Below are positions 18,298 to 27,073 of a stretch of DNA of 64,000 nt, in pieces; position 1 is the stretch's first letter, and every line of letters begins with the position of its first letter. Below the pieces are notes generated by a model, which had not been told where the DNA came from, did not search any database, and saw only the letters and a program-made list of their open reading frames with translations. The DNA lies in the NCBI GenBank assembly GCA_030159235.1, contig BSBG01000002.1:62001-126000 (forward strand). Direction: 5' to 3'. The DNA is from Bacillus safensis. Lineage in GTDB: Bacteria > Bacillota > Bacilli > Bacillales > Bacillaceae. The position numbers were made by a program, and so were the translations under genes.

Positions 18298-18922
18298 GAT
18301 CTGCTGCGTCACCTCCCTCAATGTTCAGCGCGATATGCTCAGGACTTGTATTCCAAACATCAGCAAGTGTCTCTTTTACCCTCGCGATCTCTTTGCTAGA
18401 AGATCCAGCGCTTTCCTCCTTTTGCCTGGAGAGATCAATGTCCACCTTTGCTACCGTTTCTACAGCATCACCTGTGAGCGGGGAAAGAACTACTTTGATG
18501 CGGAATTGATTCGCCTCCATATTCTGATCCAGCTGCTCCTCATCTGCCAACACTTCTACGTGTTTCATTTCATAGCTCTCCTTCTCCAGTGGCTCCTTTG
18601 CGCTTTTTTCTAGTTGGACAGCCATTTGCTTTAAAATATATGCACGCTGAGAGGCTTGTATTTCTTTTTTTTCTAAATTCATCTGATTTTTTATTTCTTC
18701 TGACTGCGCTTCTTCCTTCCCTTTCATCATTTCTGAGAAAATTTGGTCAGGATCCGCTCGAAATAAAGCAAAAATCGGATTGAGCATCACCACGATTAGC
18801 AGCAAGCTGACGACCATTTTTGCATACTTTTGCATGCTCGAATTGGGGAGAAGAAGATCAATGACAATCGCAAATAAAATAAAGAGAATAATACTTGTGA
18901 TCCATTCCGTGAGAAAGCTCAA
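18290..18922 (-). CDS. spoIIIAF: SpoIIIAF, component of the sporulation channel
   Basis: 210 residues. Two N-terminal membrane helices (about 6-27 and 35-53) are followed by a soluble domain (about 80-205) of the ring-building type. It is required with the other SpoIIIA proteins for late forespore gene expression in B. subtilis. It overlaps spoIIIAG by eight bases and follows spoIIIAE by 15. Confidence 0.93.
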   Translation of the reverse strand: MSFLTEWITSIILFILFAIVIDLLLPNSSMQKYAKMVVSLLLIVVMLNPIFALFRADPDQIFSEMMKGKEEAQSEEIKNQMNLEKKEIQASQRAYILKQMAVQLEKSAKEPLEKESYEMKHVEVLADEEQLDQNMEANQFRIKVVLSPLTGDAVETVAKVDIDLSRQKEESAGSSSKEIARVKETLADVWNTSPEHIALNIEGGDAADHE

Positions 18923-18937
18923 TAGGTTGTCCCCTCC

Positions 18938-20131
18938 TTACTTCATCATCATGGTCAGGTTACCCGCAGTGATGATGACGGTAATGCTTAAAAAGAACAT
19001 GAGCGACACAACAGCAAGTGCGGCAAATATATATAGAACACTTTTTGAAATGACATCAAGACAGCTGATAATGGGTCCGCCCCCTAACGGCTGAAGGATG
19101 GCAGCGGCAAGCTTATATATCAGAGCTAGTGAGAGTACTTTAATCGCTGGAAAGGCGGCGATTGAAATCAAAATGGCGACTCCAACAAGTCCGACCGTAT
19201 TTTTGAGTAAAACAGAGGCGCTGATCACGGTATCTGTCGCATCTGTAAACATTCTGCCTAGGACAGGGATGAAGTTTCCTGTAATGAATTTAGCTGTTCG
19301 AAGAGCGATTCCATCCGTAATGGCCGCAGATGCACCCTGCACGGAAATGACGCCGAGAAACACAGTTAAAAAAACGGCAAGCCCGCCAATTGCCACATTT
19401 CTTAACAGCTGGGCAAGCTGGGTGACCTTGTATTGTTCGGTCAGTGTACTGACAATGCTCAATATCGCTGATAAAAAGATGAGCGGCAGAACGACATACT
19501 GAATGAAAACACCACTCGTGTTCATTAAAAATAAAATAACGGGATGAAAGAATCCGGCTGAGACAAGCCCGCCTGATGAAGCAATGAGTGCTAATAAAAG
19601 AGGAATAAGAGCAAGAATAAAACTGGTCATCGTTTGAATGGCCTCTGTTGCATAAGAAATCGCTACATGAAAGCTGTTGAGTGCAATAATGATTAGCACC
19701 ATATAGACAAGAGCATATGCAACTTTGCTGACGGTGCTTTTCTCAAAGGCATTTTGCAAAAGCTGCAAAAGTGAACAAAAGATGGTGAGTAAAATGAGTG
19801 TACCTAGGAGCTTTCCGTTTGCAATGACCTCGTGAAAAAGATAATGAACAAAGGCTTTCAGCCATGTTTGAGGAGACAGCTCTTTATCGCCGTCAATCAT
19901 TTCCTTCACCGTGCCTTTTTGGCTTTCTGGCAAAAAGCCGCCATACTCGTCCAATATGGTTTCCCAAAAGTCACTAATGGAATGAAGCTCTAGTGCATCA
20001 GCCTGTCCATTCGCCACTTCCTCTGCTACTGGTTCTTCATTGGATAAAGGTACTTTCTCTTCTGCACCTGCATGCGGAGCGATCAGCCAAAAGAAAAGCA
20101 TCAGTCCCATTGCAACTGTCACCCGTTTCAT
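18938..20131 (-). CDS. spoIIIAE: SpoIIIAE, polytopic membrane protein of the sporulation channel
   Basis: About 397 residues from the ATG at 20131, which has GAGGTGAT upstream; the GTG at 20140 is too close to that site. An N-terminal signal sequence (about 1-22, ending APHAGA) precedes an extracytoplasmic stretch to about 90, then seven or eight hydrophobic segments. It is thought to act as the permease-like core of the complex. It is the central gene of the operon. Confidence 0.94.
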   Translation of the reverse strand: MKRVTVAMGLMLFFWLIAPHAGAEEKVPLSNEEPVAEEVANGQADALELHSISDFWETILDEYGGFLPESQKGTVKEMIDGDKELSPQTWLKAFVHYLFHEVIANGKLLGTLILLTIFCSLLQLLQNAFEKSTVSKVAYALVYMVLIIIALNSFHVAISYATEAIQTMTSFILALIPLLLALIASSGGLVSAGFFHPVILFLMNTSGVFIQYVVLPLIFLSAILSIVSTLTEQYKVTQLAQLLRNVAIGGLAVFLTVFLGVISVQGASAAITDGIALRTAKFITGNFIPVLGRMFTDATDTVISASVLLKNTVGLVGVAILISIAAFPAIKVLSLALIYKLAAAILQPLGGGPIISCLDVISKSVLYIFAALAVVSLMFFLSITVIITAGNLTMMMK

Positions 20132-20150
20132 TGTCATCACCTCTTTTCAA

Positions 20151-20546
20151 TTACGTCATGGACGGGATCATACCTAAGATCGTCTCAATGATGACCGTTA
20201 AAATCGGGACTGCCATGACCAAGATGAGGATCTTACCGCCAAGCTCTATTTTTGATGCAATGGCGCCTTGTCCAGCATCTTTCGTCAGCTGAGCGCCAAA
20301 TTCAGCAATATAGGCAATACCAATGATCTTCAATATCGTTTCAACATACTTCATATTGACGCCGGCGCTTGCCGCAATTTTTTCAATCATCGAGATAATG
20401 GCATAGATTTGATCAATTAAATAAAGAAAAATTACACACCCTGTAAAAACAACAAGCATAAAGGCGAAGGTTGGCTTTTGTTCTTTGACGATTAATGCTA
20501 AAAAAGTAGCGATTAAACCAAGTCCAACAATTTGTATGATTTCGAT
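20151..20546 (-). CDS. spoIIIAD: SpoIIIAD, small membrane protein; apparent ATC start
   Basis: The family's N-terminal sequence (EIIQIVGLGLIATFLALIV) continues in frame 29 codons upstream of the first ATG (20459). There is no ATG, GTG or TTG in that stretch. The codon aligning with the B. subtilis ATG is ATC at 20546-20544, seven bases after GGAGGG. From it the protein is 131 residues, as expected. Four hydrophobic segments are seen, and the core KIIGIAYIAEFGAQLTKDAG is typical. Starting at 20459 would remove the first membrane helix. A non-canonical start or a base error are the two explanations. Confidence 0.85.
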   Translation of the reverse strand: MEIIQIVGLGLIATFLALIVKEQKPTFAFMLVVFTGCVIFLYLIDQIYAIISMIEKIAASAGVNMKYVETILKIIGIAYIAEFGAQLTKDAGQGAIASKIELGGKILILVMAVPILTVIIETILGMIPSMT

Positions 20547-20560
20547 TTGTAAGCCCTCCC

Positions 20561-20767
20561 CTATCCTTGAAATAGAAATACGGCTTTTATCTTTTTAAAC
20601 AAATCATCTACAATGGTTGCGACCATAAACAAAATGTAGATAAACCCAAGCAGCGTCACCCACTGAGCGTACTCCTTTTTCCCCATTTGATCTAAAATCG
20701 TATGGAGAAAGGCCACGACGATGCCTACTCCCGCAATTTGAAAAATGACGTTTACATCAACGCCCAT
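20561..20767 (-). CDS. spoIIIAC: SpoIIIAC, small membrane protein of the sporulation channel
   Basis: 68 residues, with two hydrophobic helices (about 7-25 and 37-57) around the loop HTILDQMGKKEYAQWV. It resembles SpoIIIAD in topology. It lies between spoIIIAB and spoIIIAD with short spacing, as in all spoIIIA operons. Confidence 0.95.
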   Translation of the reverse strand: MGVDVNVIFQIAGVGIVVAFLHTILDQMGKKEYAQWVTLLGFIYILFMVATIVDDLFKKIKAVFLFQG

Positions 20768-20786
20768 GCTCTCGACTCCCTTCCTC

Positions 20787-21302
20787 TCACATCAATAAAA
20801 GAATCAATAGTAATCCGCTTAAAAATCCGAGGCTTCTGACCATTTTTTCATTTTTTACTTGAGCGATTTCAGCCTCTTTCTCCTCTGATTCCAAATGGCC
20901 TAAAGCAAGCTTGATATGCTTTCGCTGAGAAGTGACATCATGCTGACCAAGTGTTTCTCCAAAGTGCTTCAGCGCCTCATATTCGCCTTTTTTCAATACG
21001 GTTTTTTTCCAAACATCCTCAAGGCTTTCGTTCCATGCATGCCGTGCAGAAAAAGTCCCAGCTTTAAGTTTTTCTGCAAATTGTTCAAACAGCTGATTCA
21101 CAGGAGGACCTACCTGCGAAGCGATTTGCTCTGCAGCCCGCGCTAAAGGGGTTTGGCCATACATAATTTCAGCTTCAAGAGACTGGAGAGCAAACCTCAG
21201 CTGCCGAATTTGTTTAGGCCGGTCGCTATATCGTTTTGCAAACTCAAAGCCTCCCCATGTCGTGGCCGCGACAATGAAAATAGCGCCAATGAGCTTTAAC
21301 AT
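20787..21302 (-). CDS. spoIIIAB: SpoIIIAB, type II secretion F-like component of the channel
   Basis: 171 residues from the ATG at 21302, equal to B. subtilis; an upstream GTG-type start would add seven residues inside spoIIIAA. An N-terminal membrane helix (about 4-20) is followed by a cytoplasmic helical bundle with RQLRFALQSLEAEIMYG (about 39-55), and a C-terminal hydrophobic tail (SLGFLSGLLLILLLM). It has weak relationship to GspF-type proteins and pairs with the AA ATPase. The start overlaps the spoIIIAA stop. Confidence 0.95.
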   Translation of the reverse strand: MLKLIGAIFIVAATTWGGFEFAKRYSDRPKQIRQLRFALQSLEAEIMYGQTPLARAAEQIASQVGPPVNQLFEQFAEKLKAGTFSARHAWNESLEDVWKKTVLKKGEYEALKHFGETLGQHDVTSQRKHIKLALGHLESEEKEAEIAQVKNEKMVRSLGFLSGLLLILLLM

Positions 21303-22219
21303 ACGTCTACTCCCCGCCTCCATTTCATCTCTTGTCCGTCTTGGTCGTACATCCTCCCAATCGTGCCTGGGCCATTGTTTCGATTTAATTCAACATATCG
21401 TTCAAACACACGAAACTCCCATAAAGGCTTAAATGAAGGGCGTTTATATACATCTTCAAGTGAATATCCATGCGCTGAGACGATGATGTTGACACCGGCA
21501 TGAATCGCTTCTAAAAGTGCCTGTACATCCTCGCTTTTTCCAATTTCATCGACAATCATGACCTCTGGGCTCATAGACCGAATCATCATCATCAGCCCTT
21601 CAGCCTTTGGACACGCATCGAGTACATCAATTCGGTGACCAAAATGATGCTGCGGCACCCCTCTTATACATCCGGCGATTTCAGAGCGCTCATCAATAAT
21701 GCCTGTTTTTCTAGGAGGAATGGCGTTTGTTCCTGTACTAGCAAGACGTGCTATATCCCGCAGCAATGTGGTTTTCCCTGTTTGCGGGGGACCGATGATG
21801 AGTGTATTGTGCCAGTGCTCTTCATATAAATAAGGAAGAAAGGGAAGCGCTATCCCGATTTTTTCTTTGGCAACGCGGATATTAAACGAAGAAATATCTC
21901 TTAACCCTTTGACGAATCCGTTTTCAACGATCACCTTTCCCGCAAGTCCTACACGGTGCCCGCCAAATATCGTGATATAGCCCTGTTTTAGCTCTTCCTC
22001 AAGTGTGTACATGCTGTAATTACTCAATCTGCCTAATAGCTGAGACGCATCTTCACCTGTTGTGTGATAAGAAAGAAAACGCGGTTTTCCTCCTTGCATC
22101 AATTCGATAGGGCGATCCGTGCGAATGCGGATTTCTTCTATTTGCGCCCATTCTTCTTCTTTTAGCAGCCTGAGTTCTTGTCCAATTGAGTGCGGGAGAA
22201 TATCCAACAAACTCCGCAA
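21296..22219 (-). CDS. spoIIIAA: SpoIIIAA, secretion-type ATPase of the sporulation channel
   Basis: 307 residues. The RecA-like ATPase core has Walker A GPPQTGKT (143-150) and Walker B-like VMIVDEIG. It energises the SpoIIIA-SpoIIQ channel in B. subtilis. The start is a TTG (MRSLLDILP) with AAAGGAGGGG six bases upstream. It is the first gene of the operon, preceded by a sigma-E-like promoter. Confidence 0.95.
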   Translation of the reverse strand: MRSLLDILPHSIGQELRLLKEEEWAQIEEIRIRTDRPIELMQGGKPRFLSYHTTGEDASQLLGRLSNYSMYTLEEELKQGYITIFGGHRVGLAGKVIVENGFVKGLRDISSFNIRVAKEKIGIALPFLPYLYEEHWHNTLIIGPPQTGKTTLLRDIARLASTGTNAIPPRKTGIIDERSEIAGCIRGVPQHHFGHRIDVLDACPKAEGLMMMIRSMSPEVMIVDEIGKSEDVQALLEAIHAGVNIIVSAHGYSLEDVYKRPSFKPLWEFRVFERYVELNRNNGPGTIGRMYDQDGQEMKWRRGVDVC

Positions 22220-22248
22220 CGAATTCCCCTCCTTTTTTTCTTCTCTAA

Positions 22249-22276
22249 AATGTATGATGTGAGCCGTTAATTATGC
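22249..22276 (-). promoter_or_regulatory. sigma-E promoter of the spoIIIA operon
   Basis: On the minus strand GCATAAT (22270-22276) is followed by 13 bases and CATACATT (22249-22256), matching the mother-cell sigma-E pattern (ATA, 13-15 bases, CATACANT). It is about 30 bases before spoIIIAA, in the gap after yqhV. Confidence 0.75.
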
Positions 22277-22285
22277 CAAGCCGTT

Positions 22286-22567
22286 TCACTTATAGATCCC
22301 AACAAGAATAAACACGACACCAATGAAAATAAACACGAGCTTGGCATAGGATAGCTGCCCTGCAATTTGATAGATTCCAATCGTCATCGTGATAATAAAA
22401 ATGAGCGGTCCGATGATCGCCAATATACTATTGATGACTACCGCTTTCCGTACATCATTTGTGACTAAAATGAGAATGGCGGCCGTCAGTTCGATGGCGG
22501 CAGATAAGAACCTCATCCCTGCCATTGCAGCGACTGACGGGTGTATACCCGGAAGAAATTGTTTCAT
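22286..22567 (-). CDS. yqhV: conserved membrane protein YqhV (DUF2619)
   Basis: 93 residues with three hydrophobic segments (about 13-35, 40-60 and 68-90). The family is DUF2619, with no known function, and the gene is conserved next to spoIIIAA in Bacillus. GGAGG precedes the ATG. A short inverted repeat (CCAGCT/AGCTGG) brackets the region upstream of the ribosome site. Confidence 0.85.
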   Translation of the reverse strand: MKQFLPGIHPSVAAMAGMRFLSAAIELTAAILILVTNDVRKAVVINSILAIIGPLIFIITMTIGIYQIAGQLSYAKLVFIFIGVVFILVGIYK

Positions 22568-22693
22568 ATAGAACCTCCAGCTTTTTTTAAACTATATGCT
22601 TCACTAGCTGGAAGTAGTCTTGTTTTTCAGAAAGGAAGAGAGATAAATGAGAGAATCGAGAGAAGGCCTGCCTTGTGGAGTCATTTTTCCAAT

Positions 22694-22731
22694 AAAAAAA
22701 GACTGTAAACACAGGGTTTACAGTCTTTTTA
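22694..22731 (-). terminator. terminator of efp
   Basis: AAAAGACTGTAAAC pairs with GTTTACAGTCTTTT around a five-base loop, followed on the minus strand by T/A-rich sequence. Confidence 0.85.
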
Positions 22732-22738
22732 CCGTTCA

Positions 22739-23296
22739 TTACGCTCTTGAGACGTATGAACCGTCTGATGTATTAATCACTAGTTTATCTCCTTGGTTCA
22801 CAAAGAAAGGAACGTTGACGATTAAACCAGTTTCAGTTTTTGCAGGTTTTGACCCGCCTGATGTTGTATCACCTTTAATACCAGGCTCTGTTTCTACTAC
22901 TTCTAGTTCTACCGTGTTTGGTAGTTCGACACCAAGTGTTTCAGCACCGTACATCACGATTTGAACAGACATATTTTCAAGCAAATATTTCAGCTCATCT
23001 TTAATTTGTGCTTCACTTAGTTCAAGCTGCTCATAAGAGCTTGTATCCATAAAGACATGCTGATCGCCATTTGCATACAAGTATTGCATTGTTTTTGTTT
23101 CAATTTGAGCTTTCGCTACTTTTTCGCCTGCACGGAATGTTTTTTCTTGAATGGCACCAGTACGCAGGTTACGCAGTTTCGAACGAACAAACGCTGCGCC
23201 TTTCCCTGGTTTTACGTGTTGGAAATCCACTACACGCCAAATACTGCCGTCCACTTCAATTGTCAGGCCTGTACGAAAATCGTTTACTGAAATCAT
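22739..23296 (-). CDS. efp: translation elongation factor P
   Basis: 185 residues with the three beta-barrel domains of EF-P. The loop VKPGKGAAF places Lys32 at the ribosomal P-site tip; in B. subtilis this lysine carries a 5-aminopentanol modification. The protein relieves stalling at polyproline stretches. It lies 25 bases after yqhT, the common yqhT-efp pairing. Confidence 0.98.
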   Translation of the reverse strand: MISVNDFRTGLTIEVDGSIWRVVDFQHVKPGKGAAFVRSKLRNLRTGAIQEKTFRAGEKVAKAQIETKTMQYLYANGDQHVFMDTSSYEQLELSEAQIKDELKYLLENMSVQIVMYGAETLGVELPNTVELEVVETEPGIKGDTTSGGSKPAKTETGLIVNVPFFVNQGDKLVINTSDGSYVSRA

Positions 23297-23321
23297 TTTG
23301 TCATCCTCCTACATTTCACCA

Positions 23322-24383
23322 TCATAATATGATAAGTTCTTTCGGTGAGTGGGTCAATCGTTTATTGCCGTCAGCTGTCAGGACAATATCATCCTCAATT
23401 CTCACGCCGCCGACATCTGGCAAGTAAATTCCCGGCTCAACTGTGACGACCATTCCCTCTTCTAGGACGACCTCTGATCGTGAGGAAAGGCCTGGCGCTT
23501 CATGTACTTCCATACCTAGTCCGTGGCCAGTTGAATGCCCGAAGTATTGACCATAGCCATACTTTTCAATGATGTCACGTGTGATGCGATCAGCTTCTTT
23601 TCCTGTTAAGCCTGGCTTGATTCTATCCACACCAGCGTTTTCTGCTTCTAATACGATATGATAAATTTCCTTTAGTTTGTCGCTTGGTGTTCCAACGGCA
23701 ACCGTTCTTGTCATATCAGAACAATAGCCTTTATAGTAAGCACCGAAATCTAGTGTTACTAAATCACCAGATTCAATCACCTTTTCACTCGCTCTTCCGT
23801 GGGGCAGGCTTGAACGAACACCTGAGGCGACAATCATATCGAATGAAGATCCTTCAGCACCTTCTTTTCTCATGAAAAATTCAAGCTCGTTCATGACAGC
23901 AATCTCCGTCAGGCCCGGCTTGATGTAAGTGAGAATATGATCAAAGGCGTGATCTGCAATCTTCGCAGCTTCCTCTAATATCTTAATCTCTTCACTAGAC
24001 TTAATCAAGCGCAACTTTTCAACTGATTCTGAGACTGGAACAAGCTCTATATCACCTGCTTTGGCTACGTACTGCTGATACGCAGCAAATGTCATATGGT
24101 TTTGTTCGAACCCAAGACGTTTCACCCCAAATTCCTTGGCCGTTTCGGCAGCGGTTTCCACAATGTTTCCTTTATGTTCAATGATGTCATAGCCTTTGAC
24201 TTGGTCCTTTGCTTGCTCTGTATACCGGAAGTCTGTGATAAAAGCTGCCCGGTCCTTTGAAACGACTGCAAGACCGGCTGATCCAGTAAAGCTGGTCATG
24301 TACTGTAAATTAAAGCTGCTTGTAATGACTAGGCCATCGATCTCTAATTCGCTTAAAAGTGTTCTTAGTTTTTCAAGTTTCAT
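23322..24383 (-). CDS. yqhT: M24 family Xaa-Pro dipeptidase YqhT
   Basis: 353 residues. An N-terminal creatinase-like domain (about 1-125) is followed by the pita-bread peptidase domain with the five metal ligands: Asp in TLDFGAYYKGYCSDMTRT, His in HSTGHGLGMEVHE, and two Glu in VEPGIYLP and GVRIEDD. It cleaves X-Pro dipeptides. Coupling to efp in the genome is common but unexplained. The ATG overlaps the aroQ stop (ATGA). Confidence 0.93.
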   Translation of the reverse strand: MKLEKLRTLLSELEIDGLVITSSFNLQYMTSFTGSAGLAVVSKDRAAFITDFRYTEQAKDQVKGYDIIEHKGNIVETAAETAKEFGVKRLGFEQNHMTFAAYQQYVAKAGDIELVPVSESVEKLRLIKSSEEIKILEEAAKIADHAFDHILTYIKPGLTEIAVMNELEFFMRKEGAEGSSFDMIVASGVRSSLPHGRASEKVIESGDLVTLDFGAYYKGYCSDMTRTVAVGTPSDKLKEIYHIVLEAENAGVDRIKPGLTGKEADRITRDIIEKYGYGQYFGHSTGHGLGMEVHEAPGLSSRSEVVLEEGMVVTVEPGIYLPDVGGVRIEDDIVLTADGNKRLTHSPKELIIL

Positions 24384-24823
24384 GATCCTGCTCCCTCTTC
24401 ACTGACTAAATAACGAATCGCCAATTTATATCCTTCGAATCCAAGTCCAACGATTTGCCCTTGGCATACTGGAGCAAGTACAGAATGATGGCGGAATTCC
24501 TCTCTCTTATGAACATTTGAAATATGTACTTCAATGACAGGTAAAGAAATACTTGCAATAGCATCTCTCAGTGCATAGCTGTAATGTGTAAAAGCACCAG
24601 GGTTAAACACAACACCATCGTACTGATCTTCTGCTTCGTGGAACGCATCAATCAAATCCCCTTCGTGATTCGATTGGAAAAACGTTAATTGGATATTTGC
24701 TCGTTCTGCAAACTGGAACAAATCCGTTTCTAAATCTGTCAGCGTCTTACTTCCATAAATAGCAGGCTCTCTTTTGCCAAGCCTATTTAAGTTAGGCCCA
24801 TTTAACACTAGAAAATGCGGCAT
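24380..24823 (-). CDS. aroQ: type II 3-dehydroquinate dehydratase
   Basis: 147 residues, the size of the dodecameric type II enzyme (yqhS in B. subtilis). LVLNGPNLNRLGKREPAIYG (about 5-24) contains the catalytic Tyr and the mobile-loop Arg. FNPGAFTHYSYALRDAI and PVIEVHISNVHKREEFRHHS supply the active-site His residues. It dehydrates 3-dehydroquinate in the shikimate pathway. Confidence 0.97.
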   Translation of the reverse strand: MPHFLVLNGPNLNRLGKREPAIYGSKTLTDLETDLFQFAERANIQLTFFQSNHEGDLIDAFHEAEDQYDGVVFNPGAFTHYSYALRDAIASISLPVIEVHISNVHKREEFRHHSVLAPVCQGQIVGLGFEGYKLAIRYLVSEEGAGS

Positions 24824-24931
24824 ATGACCACTCCTTCACTCTAATTCAATCTATATTGATATCTGTTTCTTTTTTCTTAGAAACCTTTCGTTTCCAAAAA
24901 TATTTTATCATATGAATGGTTGATTTACACT

Positions 24932-25459
24932 TTATTCTGTCTTTTTCCCGAGTGCCCTCGCAAGCTTCTGACTCGTTAATTCATTATATTCAAACGAAAT
25001 GCTGTACCCGACAAACATGCCATATAAAATATATAGGCAAAATGTCGTGACGATGGTGCTTTGCTGCAAATCTTGTACTTGCTTTACATCTGGGAAAATG
25101 GGATTAAATACGTAAAAAACGAGCAGCCATAAAAGCGCGCCATATATGAGTCCCATCCAAAAGCCTTTGATTCTTTTTAAAAGCCCATAATAAATAAAGG
25201 CCGCTCCAATAGATAAAATCCCTAACAGCACAATACTAATAAAAGTGCCAAGTCCTCCCTTTTTCCATTCTCCAAGCACAAATGGCTGAAGCAGCATATT
25301 AGGACTCACCTCTGAAAAATGAAACACATGGGTCAAAAACCCGATAAAGCCCCAAAGAACACCACCGACAAAGCCAGCAGCAGCTGCTCTTGCCACGAGT
25401 GATGATGTTTGCACGGACTGATTTTTTTCCTCTTGGTTTTTCTTTTCATCACGTTTCAA
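24932..25459 (-). CDS. yqhR: conserved membrane protein YqhR
   Basis: 175 residues. A charged N-terminus (KRDEKKNQEEKNQ) precedes four hydrophobic segments (about 28-48, 68-90, 100-117 and 135-155). It is the YqhR family, found in Bacillus, with no established function. It is divergent from yqhQ, with a 223-base gap. Confidence 0.8.
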   Translation of the reverse strand: MKRDEKKNQEEKNQSVQTSSLVARAAAAGFVGGVLWGFIGFLTHVFHFSEVSPNMLLQPFVLGEWKKGGLGTFISIVLLGILSIGAAFIYYGLLKRIKGFWMGLIYGALLWLLVFYVFNPIFPDVKQVQDLQQSTIVTTFCLYILYGMFVGYSISFEYNELTSQKLARALGKKTE

Positions 25460-25524
25460 TTGTGAACACCTCCAGCAAGTAGTATGTCCAAAATGTCATG
25501 AAAAAAAAGGATTTCCATGCGTGA

Positions 25525-25549
25525 GTGTAAAATTTTTATAACAGGGTAT
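25525..25549 (+). promoter_or_regulatory. candidate sigma-B promoter upstream of yqhQ-yqhP
   Basis: GTGTAA (25525-25530) and GGGTAT (25544-25549) are separated by 13 bases, a close match to sigma-B GTTTAA-N12/15-GGGTAT. It lies 134 bases before yqhQ. A second, sigma-A-like TACAAT lies nearer the gene (about 25622). I recall yqhQ being listed among general-stress genes in B. subtilis. Confidence 0.5.
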
Positions 25550-25682
25550 ACTGGCTAAAAAGAGGTAGATAGAATTCTAGTAGATAATCGACCTGTGCGC
25601 TAGTGATTTCCCCTCATTTCCTGTACAATAAAGGTATAAGGAAATGCATGTAAATTACAGGAAACAGGCAGGTTGATGAAAT

Positions 25683-26639
25683 ATGTCCAATCAAACAAAA
25701 CCCCCAGCATATGGAGGGCAGGCAGTTGTCGAAGGTGTCATGTTCGGAGGCAAAAAGAACTATGTGACAGCGATTCGGCGAAAGGACCAGTCCATTGAAT
25801 TTTTGAAGCTTCCCCGGACCTCCAATAAACGAACCGCCTTTCTCAAGAAAATCCCCTTTGTCAGGGGTGTTGCTGCACTTGTTGAAGCAAGCGCAAACGG
25901 CAGTAAGCACTTAAATTTCTCCAGTGAGCGATATGACTTAGATCCTTCTGAAGATCATACTCTTGAAAAAGAACAAAAAGGCTCGAAATTATCCATGATT
26001 TTCGGCATTGCTGTGATCGGAGTTCTCTCTCTTCTCTTTAGTAAATTTGTTTTCACCCTAGTACCTGTCTTTTTAGCAGAGCTTGTGCGTCCCATCTTTT
26101 CAGGGAATTTTGCACAAATCGCAGTTGAAACATTCTTCAAATTAGTCCTTTTATTGGGCTATATTTACTTTATTTCCATGACCCCTTTAATTAAAAGAGT
26201 ATTTCAATATCATGGGGCAGAACATAAAGTCATAAACTGCTATGAACAGAACCTTGACATCACAGTGGAAAATGTCCAAAAGCAATCCCGTCTGCATTAT
26301 CGATGTGGCAGCAGCTTTATTTTATTCACTGTTATTGTCGGAATGTTCGTCTATTTACTCGTACCGACAGATCCTTTATGGGTGAGAGTTCTGAATCGCT
26401 TGGCGCTCATTCCGGTTGTTCTGGGCATTTCATTTGAAGTGCTTCAGCTCACGAACAAACTACGAGAAGTGCCTGTGCTTAAAGTGCTTGGCTATCCTGG
26501 CCTTTGGCTGCAATTGCTCACAACAAAAGAACCTTCTGACGATCAAGTCGAAGTAGCCATTGCAAGTTTTAATGAACTTCTTCGTTTAGAGGAAGCGTCT
26601 GAGAAACAAGCGTCAGATTCTGCTCATCAAGTGATCTAA
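25683..26639 (+). CDS. yqhQ: DUF1385 membrane protein YqhQ
   Basis: 318 residues. The N-terminus YGGQAVVEGVMFGGKKNYVTAIRR (about 10-33) is the DUF1385 signature, and FQYHGAEHKVINCYE (about 176-190) is the other conserved block with metal-binding-like His/Glu. Membrane helices lie near 100-120, 135-165, 205-225 and 233-255. The biochemical function is unknown. It is followed after 38 bases by yqhP. Confidence 0.88.
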   Translation: MSNQTKPPAYGGQAVVEGVMFGGKKNYVTAIRRKDQSIEFLKLPRTSNKRTAFLKKIPFVRGVAALVEASANGSKHLNFSSERYDLDPSEDHTLEKEQKGSKLSMIFGIAVIGVLSLLFSKFVFTLVPVFLAELVRPIFSGNFAQIAVETFFKLVLLLGYIYFISMTPLIKRVFQYHGAEHKVINCYEQNLDITVENVQKQSRLHYRCGSSFILFTVIVGMFVYLLVPTDPLWVRVLNRLALIPVVLGISFEVLQLTNKLREVPVLKVLGYPGLWLQLLTTKEPSDDQVEVAIASFNELLRLEEASEKQASDSAHQVI

Positions 26640-26677
26640 CTTATAAATCCGGTAAATTCCTTCGGAGGTGGACAGTT

Positions 26678-27073
26678 ATGAATCGCCGAGTACATCCTGC
26701 TTTTACCATTATTTTCGCTTTAGGTGTTTTGGGATTTGTGTATTTACTCACAACGAACCCAGGCAGACTTTTTACAATGCTGCTATCCGTTGTGATCATT
26801 GGAGCGGCCCTATTTTTCCTATTTAGATGGCTGATGAATCGAAGAACTGGAACAGAAGGTAATCTTTATCGTAAAGCAGTCAAACAATCAAAACGTCGCT
26901 ACCAGCAGCCTAAACCAAAAACGAAAAGCCAAATGAAAAATCGGGTCACTCATTTGCGAAGCGTGCCGACTGACCACAAGTCTAAGCCCGTCCTTCTCAA
27001 AAAGAAAAGCCAAACACATTTGACTGTGATTGAAGGCAAGAAAAACAAAAAAAAGAATCGCGCCTTATTTTAA
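26678..27073 (+). CDS. yqhP: small membrane protein YqhP
   Basis: 131 residues. Two close hydrophobic segments (about 7-25 and 31-50) are followed by a strongly basic, Lys/Gln-rich cytoplasmic-type tail. GGAGGTG precedes the ATG. No domain is recognised. Its TAA overlaps the yqhO stop codon on the other strand (shared TTAA), and no hairpin separates the two genes. Confidence 0.82.
   Translation: MNRRVHPAFTIIFALGVLGFVYLLTTNPGRLFTMLLSVVIIGAALFFLFRWLMNRRTGTEGNLYRKAVKQSKRRYQQPKPKTKSQMKNRVTHLRSVPTDHKSKPVLLKKKSQTHLTVIEGKKNKKKNRALF

Noticed and set aside
25614-25910. Minus-strand 98-codon ORF near yqhQ
   Set aside because: Antisense to the yqhQ 5' end and lacking a start signal.
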